NCBI GenBank assembly: GCA_030248295.1
Contig: JASANH010001470.1
Span: forward strand, 203,395-267,394
Source: Mesodorylaimus sp. YZB2_4
Lineage: Eukaryota; Nematoda; Enoplea; Dorylaimida; Dorylaimidae
Direction: 5' to 3'
DNA length: 64,000 nucleotides
In this document: in pieces, positions 1-12,053 of the stretch
Position numbering within the stretch: position 1 is the first letter of the stretch
Layout: the number at the start of each line of letters is the position of its first letter
Translations under genes and position numbers: made by a program
The notes under the pieces: generated by a model
Databases searched by the model: none
The model's input: the letters and a program-made list of their open reading frames with translations, nothing else
Told to the model about the DNA's origin: nothing

Positions 1-297
1 TCAGCAGTGGCCAGCGACTGAAGTCCTGTGTGACAAGAAGATAGAGTATTGGAAAAAACTTACACGATTTTTCTAAACTTGGTTTTCATGTTCCAGTCTC
101 CGGGCTTCGTGTTCCAACACTCGGGTTTCTGGCGCCGACATAGCAGGATGACCTTCAGAAACTTTGCAGGATTTCTGGCGCACTACTGTTGACCAATTTG
201 TCAGACGGGTCCAGTATTTTTCAGAGAGCCATCTTTCGCACCGAAACAAATTACAATCATTCGTTATTTCAAGCTCGACATGATTGACAAGGGTCCC
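1..297. repeat. Partial copy of foldback (MITE-like) family F1
   Basis: The stretch shares a run of landmarks with the complete foldback copy at 62505-62950: a CAGCAGTGGCCAGCG-like segment, a 'ctgttgaccaatttgtcagacg' type segment close to the right arm, then a gtattttt-cagagagcc block and a final AGCTCGACATG/AGTTCGAC-like end. It is truncated by the window start and is diverged. It is non-coding. The assignment rests on visual alignment only. Confidence 0.5.
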
Positions 298-1095
298 TTG
301 TGATTTGTTGAAGCCTCACATGCAAAAATGCGGCATGTGGATGACGAGAAGTGGAGATTTTTGCTCGCCAAGCGTGCATATTTCGGTACAAAATTTTTTG
401 CCAGAAGAAACTGAATCATTCAATTAAATTCAGTTGACTTAACTAAAACTGAAACTGAATCTTTTTCTGAAACTGTATCTGATCAACGCTTCGTGCATGG
501 AGGGAAAAACAAGCCACAGTTCTTTCACGAGTCGACTGGCAAAACGAATACCGTTAAGAAATCTACTGCCACATATGTACATACTGCACTTGTCGGGAAG
601 ATTCGGTATTCTAAATGCAGAGTGGGAAAACTGCTGGCAATGGGAAGCAGTATCAACGAGATCGTACTGTACAAGTTGCATACGCTTATACTCATTTGCC
701 TCCTCCCCATGAGCATATTCGGTAATACGTCTCCTCCACATTATTTAATCCCAGTGGTAGTGTGGGGGTACCTTCAGCGCACACTGCGAAGTAATTCTTT
801 CTGACTGCTTGCACTGAAGTGCCCCTGCTATAATTCTGGTGTTGGGTATGAAAATAAAGTTAGCGAGCCTTTGGCAGGACCTTGATGCCAATATGTCGTG
901 TGCATTATAATATCCTTGTAGTTTTTTCTCGAAAAACGTTAATTGTATTTTTTGAAAATTTACGCCATGCAGGGGAAGGAAAACACCTTTGTTTTCTGTA
1001 TTCATAAAGCGCATTTCAGACACCGAAGTTGCAAAAACTTTTTTGCAGTCAATCTAAAACTTCATGCGCTCAAAAGTTCTCATATTGCCTTCGTA
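298..1095. other. Intergenic, no gene seen
   Basis: Short ORFs on both strands here have no recognisable domain or splice context. A stretch rich in AACTGAATC/CAGTTT words at about 408-480 resembles segments at about 26380-26510 and 28205-28345, so it is probably a fragment of a dispersed repeat. The 3' end of the minus-strand lectin gene lies immediately to the right. Confidence 0.4.
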
Positions 1096-2981
1096 TCACG
1101 GAATGTAATCATAGTGTATGCATTCACTGACATTGCTGACGGTACCTATCGGTAATATAGCATTAAGTCGGCATGTTTCCATTGAAATAATCCTGGAGAA
1201 CAAATAACATCGCAGCTCCTTCTCAAAAAAATCGAAACTACGGCACCAAACGCGCTCTGAACATTTTTCGGCACAAATTTGAACATTTGCAGCCACGACG
1301 GATTCAAATGGACTCACCGCCATGCAGGAACCTGGCTTCGGTTTGTAACCTTGGATTTGGGCTGAAAGTCAATATTCTTATCACTTAAAATTAGTCAGGC
1401 TTGGTTATATCTTCCGTACTTCTCAGCTGGCATAGCGGATACAATGGACAATCTTTGGAGTTGCTGTTGATGTCCCCGAGAAAATGGACAGATGCAGTGC
1501 CTCTTCTGAACAAAGCAAACCAATGCTCGTCTTCATTATTGTCGTCAGGGCAAAGGCAACTTTCGATCCAACTACTCGAAACTGGCATTCCCTGGTTCCG
1601 TTCATTGACACCATCGTACCAAAAGGTGTTCGCTTTAGCATCCGCGTTGCACATGTCTCCAGAAGCATTACGATCACGTTGAAGGGCAAGCCAAAAACCG
1701 CCGAGTACTATCGATCTGTACCTGTCCTGCAAATTGTTCTTGTTGTAATTCTCTCCTCTGTTGGGCGCTCTGAGTCCTGCCCTGGCCAAATGCGCTTGCA
1801 GCATGATCTTTTGCTGTTCAGTAGATTCAACTAGGAGTCCTTCGTACACCTGGCTCGCTTACTGCTTGAGCCTGAATTTGCATGAACATGCAGATCAAGG
1901 ATGAGGAAAATCTGCGATATTTTTTAGATATTGTATCTTTCCTTTCACAAGGCATTTATGTAAAACTTTTTCAGCAAGGCGTGGTGTCAGGTCTGGATAG
2001 ATAGACCTGACTCAAGTTAGTCTGAGGATTACCTACTCTCACGCATTGTGCGTGTACCGCATGTCTTGAAAGAATGCAAGACTTTTAGTATTTTGTGCAC
2101 TGAAACATCGTTTGCACAACCGACCCTACATTCCACACCTCGAGAAGGTTTTGCACAAAAGTTTAGCCACATGATATTTTTTATTTTAAGGTTGCCCTTT
2201 ACTTGGAATGCAGGCATTGTCTGCCAGCAATCGCCAGAGAATATCCCGGTCGATCGCGGATTTTAAAAAATAAACGACAGTACTCATGTGCGGAGACTCA
2301 GGGCGTAGTGTAGTAGCGATGTGGAGTCTAGGATGGATAAGAAGATTGAGGATAATGCCACGCACTGCAGACCGGCAAATACACGGACTCATGAGGTCGA
2401 TTAGACAGTACGCTCAATAGATATGTTAAAATTTGCTGGAGGTGGTCCTAGTTCCTATACGGACATATGTTTTTGACGGTCAATTTTAGTCCGTTATGAA
2501 AGAATTGTCCAACAATAATTGTGTTCGTGGCATGCATTGCAAGTATCGCGAGGATATCGAACTCTTTCTTTTAACACAATCGATGCTGGGCATATTCGCC
2601 AAATGTAATCCGTGTTATTATACTTTTACTTACTCTAATTAAAAAGGTAATTTTGTGAAACTCGCTGGTCGTATGAATTTGTGCGAGAGTCGCTCCACGA
2701 TTTTGACATTCTGTCCAAGCGTTTTCCCAATTCGTTGCGTTGTCAACTATGAAATAACAGCGGCTGCCATCGGTGGTCCCTTTGTAAGAACGTACACACT
2801 CGTTACTCTCGACGCATATTTGATCGAAATCATTACTCTTAGCGTCTACAATAAAGAAGTAAATTCAAGTTTTTACATCAAATTATCACAAAGAAACAGG
2901 AACCTTACTCTGTACTGTGTGGAAGGCTGCAACCAGGCTGGTAATGATAATAAGATTCACAACAGTGTGGCGCTCTGTCAT
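1096..2981 (-). CDS. Secreted C-type lectin + PAN domain protein (copy A)
   Basis: Four exons fit together: 2981-2909 (ATG and a hydrophobic signal peptide), 2845-2634, 1726-1420 and 1361-1096 (stop). Donors are GTAAGG, GTAAGT and GTACGG; acceptors are TTGTAG, TTGCAG and TTTCAG. Phases run 1-0-1 and the product is about 285 aa. Exons 2-3 encode a C-type lectin-like fold: a Cys-rich start, GSRCYFIV, a WENAW..CQNRGATLAQIH core, FWLALQRD, and a terminal CPLYPLCQ. No EPN/QPD or WND calcium motif is obvious, so sugar binding by the classic route is doubtful. Exon 4 encodes a Cys-rich PAN/apple-like module (CSERVWCRSFDF) ending in YIP. It is paralogous to the plus-strand gene at 4482-6228, to which it lies head to head. 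Ligand unknown; a secreted recognition or adhesion role is inference. Confidence 0.82.
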
Positions 2982-4481
2982 GGCTTCAGCGGGACTCGCT
3001 ACTGATTGTACTGCAGATTAAAATGCACCTGCAGCCAACAGTTAATCTGCTGTAATTTTATTATGGGGATGACGATAAGCGATAAGCGATAACTACCACA
3101 CGGGGGTAGTTAAGTCCAAAAGGTGAGTGAAAAAGTGCGTTGAATCGTGGTGCTTCGAAAAAGGCTGCTGTTAAAGCAGCTGCTTGGAGAAGCCATCTTT
3201 CATAATTCAGATTGTAAGGCAAGTTTTACGATCTGTTTCTGTGGCAAAGGCCTTTATCGTCGACTATGATGTGGCCTTGCTCATCGAGAACACTCAACTT
3301 GATAGCAGGGAAGTGCCCGGCTAGAAAATAAGCACTTTTTCAAACAGCCCGTTTTCTCCATCCCAGTGGTCATTCATTGTCTTTGAGGTGGCATGAATAG
3401 TATCTACCATCTTCACTCTATTATCTCCGAGGGGATACAAACAATTTTCAGTGGAGATGGCTCCTATTGCACAGTATCGGCTGTGCCATAAATCATGATA
3501 CCATATCTGGAGAACGCAATTTTTCCGCCGAGCCAAGATTCTGTGTCTTTTAGGGGCAGGCTCTCTGAATCGGGCATTATCATGAGGAACAAGAGCACAA
3601 TGATTCGCTCGAAGCCTGTCAGAAACACCAAAAGGCAGTTGGGCTCGGGGATTTCAAGCAAACTAGGACAGTTTTTCAAATCGTGCAATTTTAGCTCTTC
3701 TCATCAGACTTTCCATTATTTTCTGTCACGCGGCACGTTAGCTATATTCAGAAATCCAGCGAACTTCCTACTGTTCAGGCTTGGATCGTCAGCCTATGTA
3801 TCTGAGCGCAGAAGAGCATAAATACATTGATCCATAAGAGAGCGCAGGTGAAAACTTCAATCGCACTGTACCCAAAGTTGATGCAAACTTCTCTAAGGTT
3901 TCAGAAAACAAATTTAAAAAGGAGAGACTTTCGCTTAAAAACTGGACTAAAAAAAGGGTTTGGGGCTACGAAGTGGTAAACATCAATCTAGGCCACCTAA
4001 GCAGTTCTCCACAAACCACCTGCTGCAGGAAAAACCTGGACAAGAGTCGATGAAAAAGTGATTATTGTTAGTGGCACGTTATTATCAGGCGGAAAGCACC
4101 TTTTAAAATACTGTACCATGAAAATTTGCAGGATGTGAATAGCCTAAGTGTTTCTCATTTTTCCTGTTTGGTAGTAAGCCGCGAACAGTCAGACAAAAAA
4201 AACTTGAGATCAAAGACGAGTTATGCTTGCGCAAAGTTGCACATGGAAAAACATTGCAGCAACACTCGAAGATAATAGTGTTGAAAATAGATTAGAAGAA
4301 GCACCTTTTTTTATTTTGACGACATGACGGAACACCACAGCAAAGAAGACGCAGGTTTTCAAACGGCATGAAATTACAGCCAGCAGCGTATCACCATGGA
4401 ACCTGCTCGAACGATGGTGACCGCAGCTTCTAGCCGCCTTGAATAGCCCTTCGTGGTCACTGGGAACATCCGGGCAGAACA
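2982..4481. promoter_or_regulatory. Shared intergenic region between divergent lectin genes
   Basis: These 1.5 kb separate the start codons of two head-to-head paralogues, so any promoter of either gene should lie here. I see no clear TATA box or convincing operator. A short GATAAGC triplication lies near 3075-3097. Short ORFs on both strands look random. Co-regulation is inferred from layout alone. Confidence 0.45.
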
Positions 4482-6228
4482 ATGGCGCGGCATCAACTTG
4501 CTGGCCTTGCAGTATTTATTGGCCCCTTCCTTATTCTTTTAATAATATGGAGTAAGATAGGATTTTGCAGAATTTGTAGCAGGTTCAAATCTGATGAAGA
4601 TGTGTTTTTTGTTGCAGGCAAGCAAAGCACTGCTATCAATCAAACTTGCATTGGCAGTGACGCATGCTCAACTCTATACAATGGCACATCGGATGGTGGC
4701 CGTTGTTTTTTCATTACGAACTACCCTAAAACTTGGGAAAGCGCTTGGACTTCATGTGAAAATCGTGGGGCAACACTCGCACAGATTCACACAACCAGCG
4801 AGTTCAACAAAATATCAGATATGGTTCTTGTAAGCACAGTACTGTATGGTTGCAGTTTGTCAAAAGCAGATTGCATTTTTTTGCATTGTATGTATCCCAC
4901 CCAAAGTTTTCGAAAGGCGAATATCGAAATTGTAAAGAAAAAATTACATCTTATTGCCTGTAGGAAGGTGGGCAAAGGATGCTAGAACGCATAGGTGATA
5001 AGTTCAACTTGAGGTTATAACCTCAAATCGACCAGCCAAGCCAACAGACCCAGCTGAACCGACTCGTCGATCCAGCCGGGTGCTTTAAGGAGCCGTCTGT
5101 CAGATCTGGAACTTTTAATTTCCTTGGCTTTGCCACCGAGTATCAGTTTGTGCAGGCTGCTAGAATTCACAATTCAGATCACCACAAATCCATAACTGAC
5201 GCCCGTGCTGCCTTCTGTCTGCGACTACTATATAACCTGCACAAGCGAAGATCTCAAAAACAGGTGAAACCCATCCAACAGTCAATTTTTTGCGACCTGC
5301 AACTTACATCACGGCTGGTAATAAGCCGGAATCTACTATAAAAAGTTGTGTACTGTATCAGCAAAGTTTTAATTTCACTTTTTGTTTTTGCTTCATCCGA
5401 ATGATTGTCAGGCAAGAAAGTACTGTGCTCATGGATTAAATTTTTCTACTTTCTCGCTGATTAAGTAGAAATCGTTTTCTGTCTCCATTCTGAATCGGAA
5501 TGAGCGTAGCCTCAAGAAAAAACCCATTCCTAGCATACATATTATCCTTCATTTGCTGAGGATTCCTTGTAGTACATTTCTTTGGATTCTAGACGAAATA
5601 TCGAAGTAAAAAGACCGTGGCTGTCTGGATTGCCCTCCAGCGCGATCATGCAGTCCCTGGAAACATGTGCATCACGGATGCTATCACAAAGACTTTTTGG
5701 CACGATGCTGTTGATAAACCGAACGAAATGATGTCCGCCGCAAATAGTTGGATCGGGAATCGCCTTTGCCCCGACGATATCTACGAAAATGACGCGGAAT
5801 ATTTTTTCGCTCTATTCAGTGCAGGTAGCAAATCCGGCCAATATTTTGGAGATATAAGAAGCAGAACTGACTTCTGTCCTTTATATCCCCTCTGCCAAAT
5901 AAGAAGTAAGAAAAATTTGAAGTCATAACTTGACATTTTGTGAAGAATGATGAGGATTATTTATTTAGCTGATACCCAAGGTTACAGACCAGTTCCAGGT
6001 TCATGCATGGCAGAGACCCCAATCGAATCAATATCGAACACACTGGTCCATAATTGCGCCGAGATATGTTCAGAACGCGTTTGGTGCCGCAGTTTCGATT
6101 TTTTGGAGAGCGAAAACGCATGCCATTTATTCTCAAGGGTGATCGATGGATGTACTAATTGCCCTCCCGTATCATTAAGCAGTGTGAATACTGAAAGCGA
6201 ATGCATCCACTACGACTTCATTCCTTGA
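4482..6228 (+). CDS. Secreted C-type lectin + PAN domain protein (copy B)
   Basis: Exons are 4482-4551 (signal peptide, MARHQLAG... with a long hydrophobic core), 4618-4829, 5593-5905 and 5969-6228. Donors GTAAGA, GTAAGC and GTAAGA and acceptors TTGCAG, TTCTAG and TTTAG give phases 1-0-1 and a protein of about 284 aa. Exon 2 is exactly 212 nt, as in copy A. The C-type lectin-like domain has a GGRCFFIT strand, WESAW..CENRGATLAQIH, VWIALQRD, FWHDA and CPLYPLCQ. The PAN/apple-like domain has CSERVWCRSFDF and ends HYDFIP. A KPN triplet sits where many lectins have EPN, and the calcium site looks incomplete. Exon 1 read through its donor stays open, which makes the gene look like a longer single ORF; the splice phases and the match to copy A argue for the split model. 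Secreted protein; partner unknown. Confidence 0.85.
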
Positions 6229-8369
6229 CAGGAATGATGTTGAAGCCGATTATTAACTAGAACATACGGTTTTTAAATAGTTTATCCGCTCAGTATGTTT
6301 CCCAAAAAAAATTTAGCGTGGAAACCCTCAGCATTACAAAAATTTTTCATTCGCGTAAACTCTTCGCGTGAAATGCATAGAAATGGTTCACTACACAGTA
6401 AAAATCAAATTTGTGTTGCTTATTAATTGAGTGAGCTTTATTCAATGAACAGACAGGTTTTATGTTAGATGTTTACGTGAAGTTTTTGCGATTATCTTAG
6501 TACAATATTATTCCTTACTGCACTCACATTCCAGACTCCACCTGTTTGTTCTTGCTCATCCTGAACGAAAATAAACAAAGATTCATCTTTTGCCGATAAA
6601 ATTATCCAACTGCCGACGAAAATTATTTCTACGTTAGAGAAGACGAATTCGTATCGGCGCTTGCATTGAAACCCTGTGCAGGCAGCAGTGCAGCGAAAGC
6701 AGCGGGCGGTTAGTTGATTTTGGAACCTGTTGTAGTTAGAAAGTAGATTGGACAAAAAACGAGAAGGTGCACGATTGGGACGCGGACTGACAATACGAGA
6801 CGCGCATTACATGGTTAGGCGGCTGGCACTGTACTCGAGGCTTCTGTGTGCATACACTGCGGGCTACGAGTCGAGTGCGACGCGCGGATTTAGTAGATTG
6901 CAGAAGTTGCAGTGTACAGAAATATACTGGACGACAAATGGCATTTCTTGTTTTTCCCCCCACAGTCTCTAACTTTTCCACTTATATTCAATCTTCTACG
7001 ATTTAGAACCGGTACACGCGTGCAACTGCTTCGAGTGGATTTTGTCATCGAAAGTTGCCAAGGTTTCCAAATTCCGCAAAGGTACTCGTCAGAAGGCGAG
7101 GAGGAGGTAAAAATTGTAGCGTTCAATATTGAACCGAGGAGTGGACTGAGGTTGGTCAAAGTCGACTTGTGGTTCAATAATAACGATGTCCTCCCCTTTT
7201 GTGTTGTCCTTTCGCATCTATTTAGGCGGTCGAGTCGCCTGGCCCTGGTTTAGGTGTTTTGGTGCGGGAGTGAGGGTGGGCGAGGGGCTCTCTTTGAAGG
7301 ATTCCGTCAATGTCAATGAGACCAATTCTCAAGCGGACACGCGTTCCATCTTGCATCTTCCATATTTGGCCATTGACTAGTGGTATAGAGTAATCACGCA
7401 TGACAGATTAAAATCGAGGTCGTCGACGAGGGTGACTGACGATATTATGCGCTAATGCCACCGTTTCGCGCGGCTGTCACTAGTCGCCAGTCGCGTGCAG
7501 ATGGATCGAGTATGGACTGATTCCCCAAGGACCAGTTCGCATATGCAAATAAATAAGTGTACCACGTGCACGCCTTGTACCTCGGCTGCCCTTATATTTA
7601 CATAAGAGGCCGATGGTGTCAGATTGCGTGGCGTCGTTTCTAGTCTCATCCTCTTTTCCCATGTAAGTCACCTCGAACTGCAAAGGATTATATTCTTAAA
7701 GAAACTCTAGGCTTAAACACTCGGTGAGGCCAGAGAGGGCTAATGACCGTTTTCGGAATTGTCGAGCGTGAGTAATAGGCGAATCGGCCTTCGATAATGA
7801 CAGGCCATTCTCGAGTGCTGGCCAGAAGTGGAGTGGAAAAACGGCGGTGGGGGGGGGGGGGGGGCAATGACGCCAGTTGTATATCCAATACTTGATTCCT
7901 TATAAATTTACGTTCTAGACACATTACGTGTTCGCCCATGACTGTGCCTTCATAGACTTTGAAGAACGTAGCGTGAAGAATATAGTGAAGTCGTTAAAAT
8001 TTTTCTAGGTTGACGCGATTCGACGTCGTTTACGACAAGTTTTAAAACGACTCTCCAGGAAGGGTTGTCTTTATTAACTAGGCGGTGTTCTAGTGCCTAC
8101 TTAAATTTGACATTTTTCAATCTTTTACTTCGGCCCACTAGAAAAATTCTTTTCAAAACTGATCGTTAGTCGCACATTGTTGTACAATCTGAACTGTACG
8201 ACCTCTGGGCGGATCACGTTCAATCAAGAAACGAACCCATTTTTCTTCTTTTATAATCGAGAAAAATGCCAATGTGTCAGCGCAGATTTTGAATTCGCGA
8301 AGTTCAGTTTTTGTTGAATTGATTAAATTTTCGGAACATTTAAGAAAAAAACCAGCAAACGACTTGAAG
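6229..8369. other. Intergenic, no gene seen
   Basis: Several ORFs of 60-113 codons overlap on both strands between 6.5 and 7.7 kb, but none has a domain, signal peptide or supported splice site that I recognise. A 16-G homopolymer runs from 7849 to 7864. The last 100 bp before 8370 stay open in frame upstream of the next gene (ATG at 8274), so its true start could be earlier. Confidence 0.4.
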
Positions 8370-10869
8370 ATGGCCACAGAGGATTTGATTCAGCTGCAGC
8401 AACTGAGTCATGGAATTAAACCAGATTTGGAAGCCGACGGATGGCATGTCTGTTATTACAGCGAAACGGCTGGAAATTCGAGAAATGAAGAATATTATTT
8501 TCCGTAAGTCTGTGAACTTTCACTGAAAAAATCCATGTCAGTGCGAGTCGATGTTTACCAGTACCTATTGTCGAGAACCCTGCACCTAACCACCCTGGAC
8601 CTATCCCCCTCCATACCTGGGCTTAGTGAGGGCACTTTGATCTGTCAAGCCATTTTTCATAGCGTCATTCATTCAGTTTTCACTCTAAGCTGTATTTTCT
8701 GCTACCTACTAAGCTGCTGAACAGATACCAAATTTTTTCCAGCTACCTTAGATGGAGTTTTCTATTCACCGCTTCTCCTAATCAAGAGTGTTTTTAAAAG
8801 ATGGCATTTTTTCAGCTGCAGCAATGACAAGGAATGTTGTGGGCGAGAATGCTGTACTCCAGTGCCAGGCGGATTCCCATTATGGTAAAACTCCTATGAC
8901 CACTTTTGACGACTTTAACATCGATTATTGTTTTAGGTTGCTTATACTGCTGGTAGTCTTAGGATTTTTGCTGCTTCTTCTGTTGACCATGTGCATCATT
9001 TATTATTGCTGGAAATATTGCTGCAAAAAGAAACGAGCTCCTACGCCGCCGCCCAAGAAGGCTCCTGTTGTTTATCAAAAAACTGCCCTACCACCACCGC
9101 CCAGTAAGTAAACAGTTTTTATTCAGCTGGTTGATTTATTTGTGTAAACTTAAGTCTAGTCATGGGTGGCCCTTGTCTGTTATTCACACTTTATTGTCCG
9201 TTGCAGTTTGTCTCGGCTGGAGCACAGGTACTTGTTTGCTTGCAATTGTCAGGTCGAGTCCTTTCGTGTACACTAGCGTATAAATCCGACATGGGGTCTT
9301 TTCCTGTTAGCCGGGCTTTTCTCACTTCACCGCGAGAGGACAGCCTTCAGCTGTGAGTTCTAGATCAAATCAAATCAAGGTATCAACGCGTTTTGAATTA
9401 CTTGCCCAAAAAATGACATGAATTGCATGGTTAGGCATGAAAATCACAGCTTTAGAGCAGCTAACTGAAATTCTGACTTCTGCCAAGGACAGGCCTTGCA
9501 AAAGTGGCAAGTGGAGACCAGAGATTGCATCAATTTACAGTAATTTAAGGTTTGAGTTACCCCTCGTGCTAAACACTTACACAGGGAAATATTCACAGCA
9601 CCAATTTGAATTGGAGATGCTGGCACGCCAAAATAATTGGCCTGGCCACAGAGTGCATTTTTGAAAAGTCTAGCTTGACGTGGATAATTGGTTACTATTT
9701 TAACACAGGTACTGTGTATAGTAGGTCGTCGTAATAAAAGATTGCGAGACCTGACCTGCACATGCTGCTGAAAGTCCTCACGTTGCATTATATGAATGCC
9801 CGAAAGTTTTACAGTTCCACGTCCTGCTTTCCTTGTAGTTTGTGGCTGACGATTGGGTAGCTTGGTTTCTAAGTGCACTCAAGATTGAAATTTCATGTGA
9901 CCAATTAAATAGGGATAGGAAAGACTGTCCACGTATATCAAAACAAACACACATGGACAGACTATTCAAACATTGGCGCAAAAATTCATACGGAAAGAAT
10001 GTACGATCAAGTATTTTGGCCAAGTGTGTTAGCCTAAACTAGTTTTTCTCTACGCTGCTTGTCGTGCTCCCATAACTTTCCAGCCCCGTTCTGTTTAGTC
10101 TTCTGTAGTGCCACTAAATGCCTGACTAGTCACTGTAATCATTCATTTTCACACAATAACTATGGACTATCTGTCAATGACGACTTCGCTATCCTCTTTT
10201 TTCGTAGAAGTAGAAATGTACACACGAATGCCTTTGATATCCGGCGGCACACTGCGGCGAATTCCCAGTGACAATTTAATCGAGATCAAAACTCCGATGA
10301 GTACGAATGCGATGACGACACCAGTTTCTCTGAATTCTTCATCTACCTATTCTTACAATTACGGACCACCAACGGCCACCAGACCGAAAAATTTTCATTC
10401 AACTACACTGACATCGACGAGTATAGGAGAAGTGCGAGGCGGTGTCAGCGTCTCGCCCAGACAGGCTAGAGCACGACGAGCCAATAACATGTTCAGAAAC
10501 CAGCATAGCACAGCAACAGACTCGAGTCCTGGCGATGAGCTGATAGGAGATCAAGGTATGGGTGAGCCAGTGTTGAGTAATAGGCAATTAGGCAACATCA
10601 GTGTCCATCACCCAGGAGTGACTGGAAGTGGGAGTGAACGATATTCGTTGAATATGACCACACCAACCTCGGCTACAACTTCAGAACGCGAACCGTCATT
10701 CGTGCCTAGTCCCATGGAAGAAACATTCGTCAGCGCCCCCAGACCAATTCCTGTCGAGCATCATGACGAGAGGGAGTTTACGCAGGAGAAACGTCCCCTA
10801 TTGTCGCACGTGGAGACACCTAGGGAGCAGAAGGCGAAAGTGGACTATCTGAGGTCTGAACGAGTGTAA
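8370..10869 (+). CDS. Cys-rich single-pass membrane protein with Pro-rich cytoplasmic tail
   Basis: Exons are 8370-8503, 8816-8884, 8937-9103 and 10208-10869, with donors GTAAGT, GTAAAA and GTAAGT and acceptors TTTCAG, TTTTAG and CGTAG. Phases 2-2-1 join cleanly into about 343 aa. The second exon supplies a compact Cys cluster (CSNDKECCGRECC) and ends in a Trp. The third is a 20-residue Leu-rich membrane segment followed by CWKYCCKKKR and a Pro-rich stretch (PTPPPKK, PPPP). The last exon is a long Ser/Thr/Pro-rich, probably disordered tail. This layout resembles the Shisa / WBP1-VOPP1 / nematode CX-module type of small membrane adaptor, but I cannot assign a family. No signal peptide is visible, so an upstream exon or the in-frame ATG at 8274 may add the true N-terminus. 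A duplicate of the tail end follows at 11470. Confidence 0.68.
9104..10207 (+). other. Long intron of the Cys-rich membrane protein gene
   Basis: This 1.1-kb interval starts with GTAAGT and ends with a TTTTTTCGTAG acceptor. It holds ORFs of 75 and 144 codons on opposite strands, neither with a recognisable domain. I see no RNA gene or transposon signature in it. Confidence 0.5.
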
Positions 10870-11469
10870 ACTATTAGGCTAGGTTATTTCTGCCATGCAT
10901 TGCTTGCTGGTTTGTTATACTCTATTTATTGCGAGGTTGTGCCCCGATTGCATGGATATGCTCATCTGGTTGTGCATGTACGATAAATGCTTTGTACTCT
11001 ACTTTGGTCTGATCTGGTATTTGCATGATAATATTTCATTTCGTAGTCATTCTTCACAATGCATGCTAGAGAAGTTGCAAGTGCTGTAGTAATATGCATT
11101 TATGCTACCCTTCGTGTGCCGTCTAGAATTAGGCTTCCTGCAGTTCCCTGCATCTCTCTATCGTATCTCTACTACAGTATTTATTTGTGAGGTATTTGCA
11201 TCTGTTTTCTTGCCAAAAGTTTTTTTTATCCTCTTGTGCATTATTCTCTTGCACTTACTGTTTCTATCGCTTTTCCTCTTGTTGGCCCATATCTGAGGGC
11301 GTGCAGTAGTTTATCCGATTCTTTGTTTCAAAGTAAAATACCAAGGCAGTTTTCTTCCAACTAATATTCCTTCCAGCATGTCCTTTTTGGTGTGTTTGTG
11401 TACTTGAAGGAATCTTTCTGGTTTTCGATGATGACTCAACAACCCGAAGTAGATGTTCTCCTCATTCAG
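10870..11469 (+). other. 3' region / intron between tail exons, nothing else seen
   Basis: AT-rich sequence between the stop of the membrane-protein gene and the duplicated tail exon. ORFs of about 64 codons are hydrophobic but have no splice support. Confidence 0.35.
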
Positions 11470-11659
11470 GCCGTTCATACCAGACCCGATGGAAGAAATC
11501 GTCCTGCCACCTCCAGCGCGCGAACACATCGTCTATCATCATTCGTCCGAAATCTCGAAAGAACGGTATCCAGAGCAAAGTGTCATTGAACCACCTCAAG
11601 GAAAACGTGCTCAGGTTATTTATTATATACCTGGCGAGGACAATGTGGCCGCCTACTAA
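11470..11659 (+). CDS. Candidate alternative terminal exon duplicated from the exon-4 tail
   Basis: After a CTCATTCAG acceptor, the frame reads PFIPDPMEEIVLPPP... and ends in a stop 63 codons on. This resembles the end of the preceding exon (SFVPSPMEETFVSAPRP..., then HH, an acidic E stretch, and K-AxVxY near the C-terminus). A GT at 10695 in exon 4, just before the homologous segment, would supply exactly the phase needed to swap one tail for the other. That donor (GTCATT) is weak. It may instead be a decayed tandem duplicate or the last exon of a gene whose upstream exons I miss. Confidence 0.42.
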
Positions 11660-11904
11660 AAAGCTCAAATCTAGAAAAGATTAAGAATCTGCAAGTACTG
11701 TACTACAGTCTAGAGAATATATAATGGTAGGTCGGAGTGCCTCGCATTTAGGATTTCTGGTTGACCTCCATATCTTTATTGAAATAATGTCTAGGTGCGT
11801 TTTCTTATTTTTAAGACGCAATAAAGACATAGGAAAGATAGCCCATGTATTTTTCTCTGCGAAAAGCACGACTAGATCCTGTCCCTGTTCCTTTTTTCAA
11901 CCAC

Positions 11905-12053
11905 ATCACCAAGCACTTGACAGTGCACTCGAGGGGGGTACATTTTAATAGACGAACATACAAGAATTTATTTACCAGGCCGCGAGTTGAACACTTGTCC
12001 GTAACTGCGCACCCGGCGTGAGGCAGACGCCTAACCCACCAGGTCACAAGCCT
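11905..12053 (-). mobile_element. tRNA-derived SINE, family S1, copy 1
   Basis: Read on the minus strand it has a tRNA-like head (TGACCTGGTGGGTTAGGCGTC as an A-box-like segment, then GTGTTCAACTC as a decayed B box), followed by a unique body with CTCGAGTGCACTGT and GCTTGG. The same head-plus-body order recurs at 17755-17896, which shows a dispersed family rather than a tRNA gene. The acceptor stem does not pair. Confidence 0.6.

Noticed and set aside
6912-7253. 113-codon plus ORF in the 6.2-8.3 kb gap
   Set aside because: No acceptor or donor that would keep it, no domain, and competing ORFs on the other strand.
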